Shown: positions 6,615 to 9,431 of the stretch, in pieces
Position numbering within the stretch: position 1 is the first letter of the stretch
Layout of the letters: every line of letters begins with the position of its first letter
Origin: Bacillota bacterium
GTDB taxonomy: Bacteria; Eremiobacterota; SpSt-956; JAKJGF01
Assembly: GCA_029555925.1 (NCBI GenBank)
Contig: JAKPQU010000397.1
Coordinates: 1 to 9,431 of the forward strand
Direction of reading: 5' to 3'
DNA length: 9,431 nucleotides
The notes under the pieces: generated by a model
Told to the model about the DNA's origin: nothing
The model's input: the letters and a program-made list of their open reading frames with translations, nothing else
Database searches by the model: none
Translations under genes and position numbers: made by a program

Positions 6615-9425
6615 TTATAAACCTGCAGGCTTATATTCCGATTGATTATGAACAATATAATCAGACCTGTCTTTTATATTTACAGTAATCTTTCTCCAGC
6701 TTTTTTTCATGTCTGACGATTTATAGGTTATGACGTACTGACATTTTAATATGTCGGCTAATTGAAAATAAATTTCCTGTAATTCATTTACGGTAGGAGA
6801 AAAATATGTTATTCCACCTGTTTCACCGGCTATAGAAGCAATGTGTTTATCTGCCTCTTTTCTCAATCCGACAGGATAAAGGATAACATTTTTTTCCTTT
6901 GCATAGAGAAAAGTTTCCTGAACATTATGCCTGCTTCCCTGCCCGGTTTTTTCATCATTCTCATCAGTTCCGTTTGTGAGAAGCACTATAACTTTTCTGC
7001 CTTTTTCATTATCGAGTAAATCGATAGCTTCATAAATAGAATCAAAAAGAGCAGAACCTCCATGAGAAGACATGGTTGATATTATTTTTCTGAGTTTATT
7101 TTTATCAGATGTAAAGTCACATTTTACCTGAACAGAATCAGAGAAAAATATAACAGCAGTTCTGGTTGTATCTTCCAGAAGATTTATAAAATTACCTGTC
7201 TTATCTTTTACCGTATCTAAAGAACTATTCATAGATTTACTGTTATCCAGAATAAGCACTAAAGACAGCGGTACAGAATTTTGAACATCAATGGGCCATT
7301 GAGTGACTCCGTCTTCTTTAAGAATAAAATTTTCCGCCTGAAGTTCAACTTTTTTTATATTTCTATCAGTTACAGTAGCTACTATGGATATATCCGGCGC
7401 TTTAGCCGTTTCTATATTTATTTCTTTGAAAGACTGACTGCCGTCTTTACAGTAAACCACTGCTTTTAATCTGTGTTTACCTTCTGTAAATTTTTCGGCA
7501 GAAAATTCAAGGGTATATGGAGTCTTATATAGTTTACCAAGTGAGAGGTCGTCGATAAAATATTCTACATATTCCACAGGACTTTCGCTTTTATTCATTA
7601 CTTCAGATTTTATGTCTATAATTCCTGTTATTACGTCACCATCTTTCGGATATTTAATATTTATCTTCAGCCCTTTAGTTAATAAGAAAGTTTTTTTGTC
7701 TGTTGCTTTATCATTGTTTTCATTTATGGCGACAGCCATCAATGTGTGTTTACCGTTAGTAATTCCTGAAAATTTATATTCTCTGTCATATGGGGGATTA
7801 TCGGCAGAAACTATAGATTTATCATCAAGATAATATTCTACCTCTTCAGTACCAAAGCCTGTCTGATTATTTATATCTACGTGAAGTTTGATTTTTTCCT
7901 CGCTAATAACCTGTCCTTCCGACGGGTTCAGTAATTTAATCGTAAAAGGTTTCTCAATTTTTATAGATTTTTTGTCTGTTGCAACCAGCTCTTTAGAATT
8001 ATAAACAGTAGCTTTCAGTTCATAAAAACCTGATGGTATATCTCTGGTGTTAAGAGGAAAATCAAAGGGAGTCTTTTTACTCTCACCTATAAGTTTATCA
8101 TTCAGGAAATATTCAACTTTTTTTATTTTAGAATGTTCGTCATCTTTTATATTTACTTTAATAATACTGTTAAGTCCTATAATATCATTCTCTTCCGGTT
8201 TAACAATAGAGAGTTTAAGTGGGCCCTGAATATTAATTTCTCCTTCACCTGAGGCCTTCTGTCCGTTTCTGGTTACTACCGTAGCTTTTACCTCATGAAT
8301 ACCGGGAGGAATTTTATCAGGTAAAGGAATCGTAAAAAAGGATTTTGTAGTTTTACCGGCAGGTTTTTCATCCAGAAAACATTCTACATAATATATATCG
8401 GAACCTGTATAATTAAAAATTTCTCCTGATATTTCTTTTATGCTGTTATTTATATGTATTGAAAGAGGCTGAAAAGAACCTGTAAGCCCGGCCAGTGCCA
8501 GGGCAGAAGTAACATGTTCCGGTATATCAGTATCCATGAAAGACCATGAACCATATATTTCCTGATTATCCATCAGATATGATACACCTTTCATAAACGA
8601 CAGGCTGTTCATATTAAAGCCTCCTTTATTCAATGCATAAAGTACCTGTCCTGTTGAAAAAGGATTGCTTTTCTGACCTTTTTTATCTCCCCATCCTCCG
8701 TCTGCATTCTGTTCTGTTACAAGGAGAGTCATGTCTTTTTTTATTACAGGGTTTGTAATATTAGGCCCTCCCAGAGCCAGTCCGAGAATTCTGAATGCAA
8801 GATCTTGTGTCGTAACTGCTTCGGAAGATTCGAGCCATACCAGCCCTTTTGTAAGAGAATCCAGGAATTCCTGAGAGTGTTCATATAGAACAGCCTGTTT
8901 TATGGTTATAAGACTGTTTGCCGTAACCATTATATCTCCCTGCTCTACAGGAGGATTTACTTTATCAATTGTCCAGGAACCCCTGGTATCCTGCTTTTTT
9001 ACCAGCCAGCCGGCTATACTTATTAAAGTTTTTTTATCAGGATTTCCGATAAATTTATCATAATAAGCAAGAGACATACCTGCAAACTGCTCTGCAGTAA
9101 GTGAGCGGTCAAATAAAAGAGAACCGTCTCCCAGTGTTGCTCCTTCTATATAATCACACATAAATCTTACAGGCGATCTGTCTGTATTATAACCACAGGC
9201 TTCGGAAAGACTCATTATGGCATATGGCTGAACAGAAGAACTGAAAGTTTTATTCTTATTCTGCCATTCTACGGAAGAACGGGCAAGCCGATCAAGCCCT
9301 ATCTGCACTGCGTCTCTTACTGTTCTATTGCCTGTGTCAGGTATATGGCCTAAATATTCTTTTGTTATTATTTTAAAATCTTTTTCCCCTGGTTTTTTCC
9401 AGCCAAGTTTAAAACCTCCGGACAT
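6615..9425 (-). CDS. Alpha/alpha-toroid - Ig-like repeats - VWA protein (5' end possibly outside window)
   Basis: 936 residues from the ATG at 9425, but the frame stays open to the window edge (9431) and no signal peptide or ribosome site is visible, so the true start may lie outside. Residues about 30-316 resemble prenyltransferase/squalene-cyclase repeats, with QW-type motifs WLVKKQDTRGSW (140-151), LVTEQNADGGWGD (235-247) and LMDNQEIYGSW (284-294). The catalytic DxDD acid motif of squalene-hopene cyclases is not seen, so this is probably a binding toroid. Four Ig-like repeats of about 80-90 residues follow (320-398, 403-490, 493-583, 586-672), three of them carrying VEYxLxD/VEYFIDD strands and TPY/PPY turns. 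A linker of the VWFA-related type (TIGR03436-like, FILKEDGV) leads to a VWA domain (718-895) with metal-site residues D727, S729, S731. The usual Thr is Ser (S791) and the usual Asp is Asn (N818). It stands 36 bp upstream of the small helical gene, probably in one operon. Confidence 0.9.
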   Translation of the reverse strand: MSGGFKLGWKKPGEKDFKIITKEYLGHIPDTGNRTVRDAVQIGLDRLARSSVEWQNKNKTFSSSVQPYAIMSLSEACGYNTDRSPVRFMCDYIEGATLGDGSLLFDRSLTAEQFAGMSLAYYDKFIGNPDKKTLISIAGWLVKKQDTRGSWTIDKVNPPVEQGDIMVTANSLITIKQAVLYEHSQEFLDSLTKGLVWLESSEAVTTQDLAFRILGLALGGPNITNPVIKKDMTLLVTEQNADGGWGDKKGQKSNPFSTGQVLYALNKGGFNMNSLSFMKGVSYLMDNQEIYGSWSFMDTDIPEHVTSALALAGLTGSFQPLSIHINNSIKEISGEIFNYTGSDIYYVECFLDEKPAGKTTKSFFTIPLPDKIPPGIHEVKATVVTRNGQKASGEGEINIQGPLKLSIVKPEENDIIGLNSIIKVNIKDDEHSKIKKVEYFLNDKLIGESKKTPFDFPLNTRDIPSGFYELKATVYNSKELVATDKKSIKIEKPFTIKLLNPSEGQVISEEKIKLHVDINNQTGFGTEEVEYYLDDKSIVSADNPPYDREYKFSGITNGKHTLMAVAINENNDKATDKKTFLLTKGLKINIKYPKDGDVITGIIDIKSEVMNKSESPVEYVEYFIDDLSLGKLYKTPYTLEFSAEKFTEGKHRLKAVVYCKDGSQSFKEINIETAKAPDISIVATVTDRNIKKVELQAENFILKEDGVTQWPIDVQNSVPLSLVLILDNSKSMNSSLDTVKDKTGNFINLLEDTTRTAVIFFSDSVQVKCDFTSDKNKLRKIISTMSSHGGSALFDSIYEAIDLLDNEKGRKVIVLLTNGTDENDEKTGQGSRHNVQETFLYAKEKNVILYPVGLRKEADKHIASIAGETGGITYFSPTVNELQEIYFQLADILKCQYVITYKSSDMKKSWRKITVNIKDRSDYIVHNQSEYKPAGL

Positions 9426-9431
9426 ATATTT

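Noticed and set aside
1..9431. CRISPR arrays, tRNA genes, insertion sequences or toxin-antitoxin genes
   Set aside because: No regularly spaced direct repeats, cloverleaf signatures, transposase motifs or small paired genes were found on either strand.

Overview
The window looks like a piece of an AT-rich bacterial chromosome (mid-30s % GC by eye). Nothing in it is typical of phage, plasmid or insertion sequences. The type A RNase P RNA argues against Bacilli, which have type B. The other genes do not fix a lineage, and an uncultivated or poorly sampled phylum is possible.

Plus-strand part (1-3873). The left edge cuts a gene whose product ends in a SPOR peptidoglycan-binding domain. An imperfect hairpin follows, then the RNase P RNA gene rnpB (about 532-955), which has a good sigma-70-type promoter just upstream. 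A second large hairpin (964-1014) separates rnpB from a 947-residue membrane protein. That protein has two von Willebrand A (VWA) domains on either side of a glutamine-amidotransferase-like fold, in the BatA-like/DUF1355-type arrangement.

Minus-strand part (9431-3945, read right to left). First comes a very large protein with an N-terminal alpha/alpha-toroid (prenyltransferase/squalene-cyclase-like repeats), four Ig-like repeats and a C-terminal VWA domain. Next is a small helical protein of 176-207 residues that I cannot assign to a named family. It overlaps by one base an SPFH/Band-7 protein with a Gly/Gln/Pro-rich linker and three C-terminal zinc ribbons. Last, after a perfect 12-bp hairpin, is a small bacterial sugar transferase (WcaJ/PglC class). 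The first three genes are tightly packed and look like one transcription unit; the transferase may be co-transcribed or separate. The two large gene blocks converge at 3874-3944.

How the genes may work together: the SPFH protein has no membrane segment of its own, and its zinc ribbons and Q/P linker resemble recruitable scaffold proteins such as those around PspA/YdjI in Bacillus subtilis. The translationally coupled small protein is the obvious partner. The toroid-Ig-VWA protein looks like a binding or adhesion module. A membrane or envelope-associated scaffold is a reasonable inference, but nothing in the sequence proves it. The most unusual items are the toroid-Ig-VWA fusion, the small-protein/SPFH-zinc-ribbon pair with its puzzling translation start, and three strong intergenic hairpins without U-tracts.
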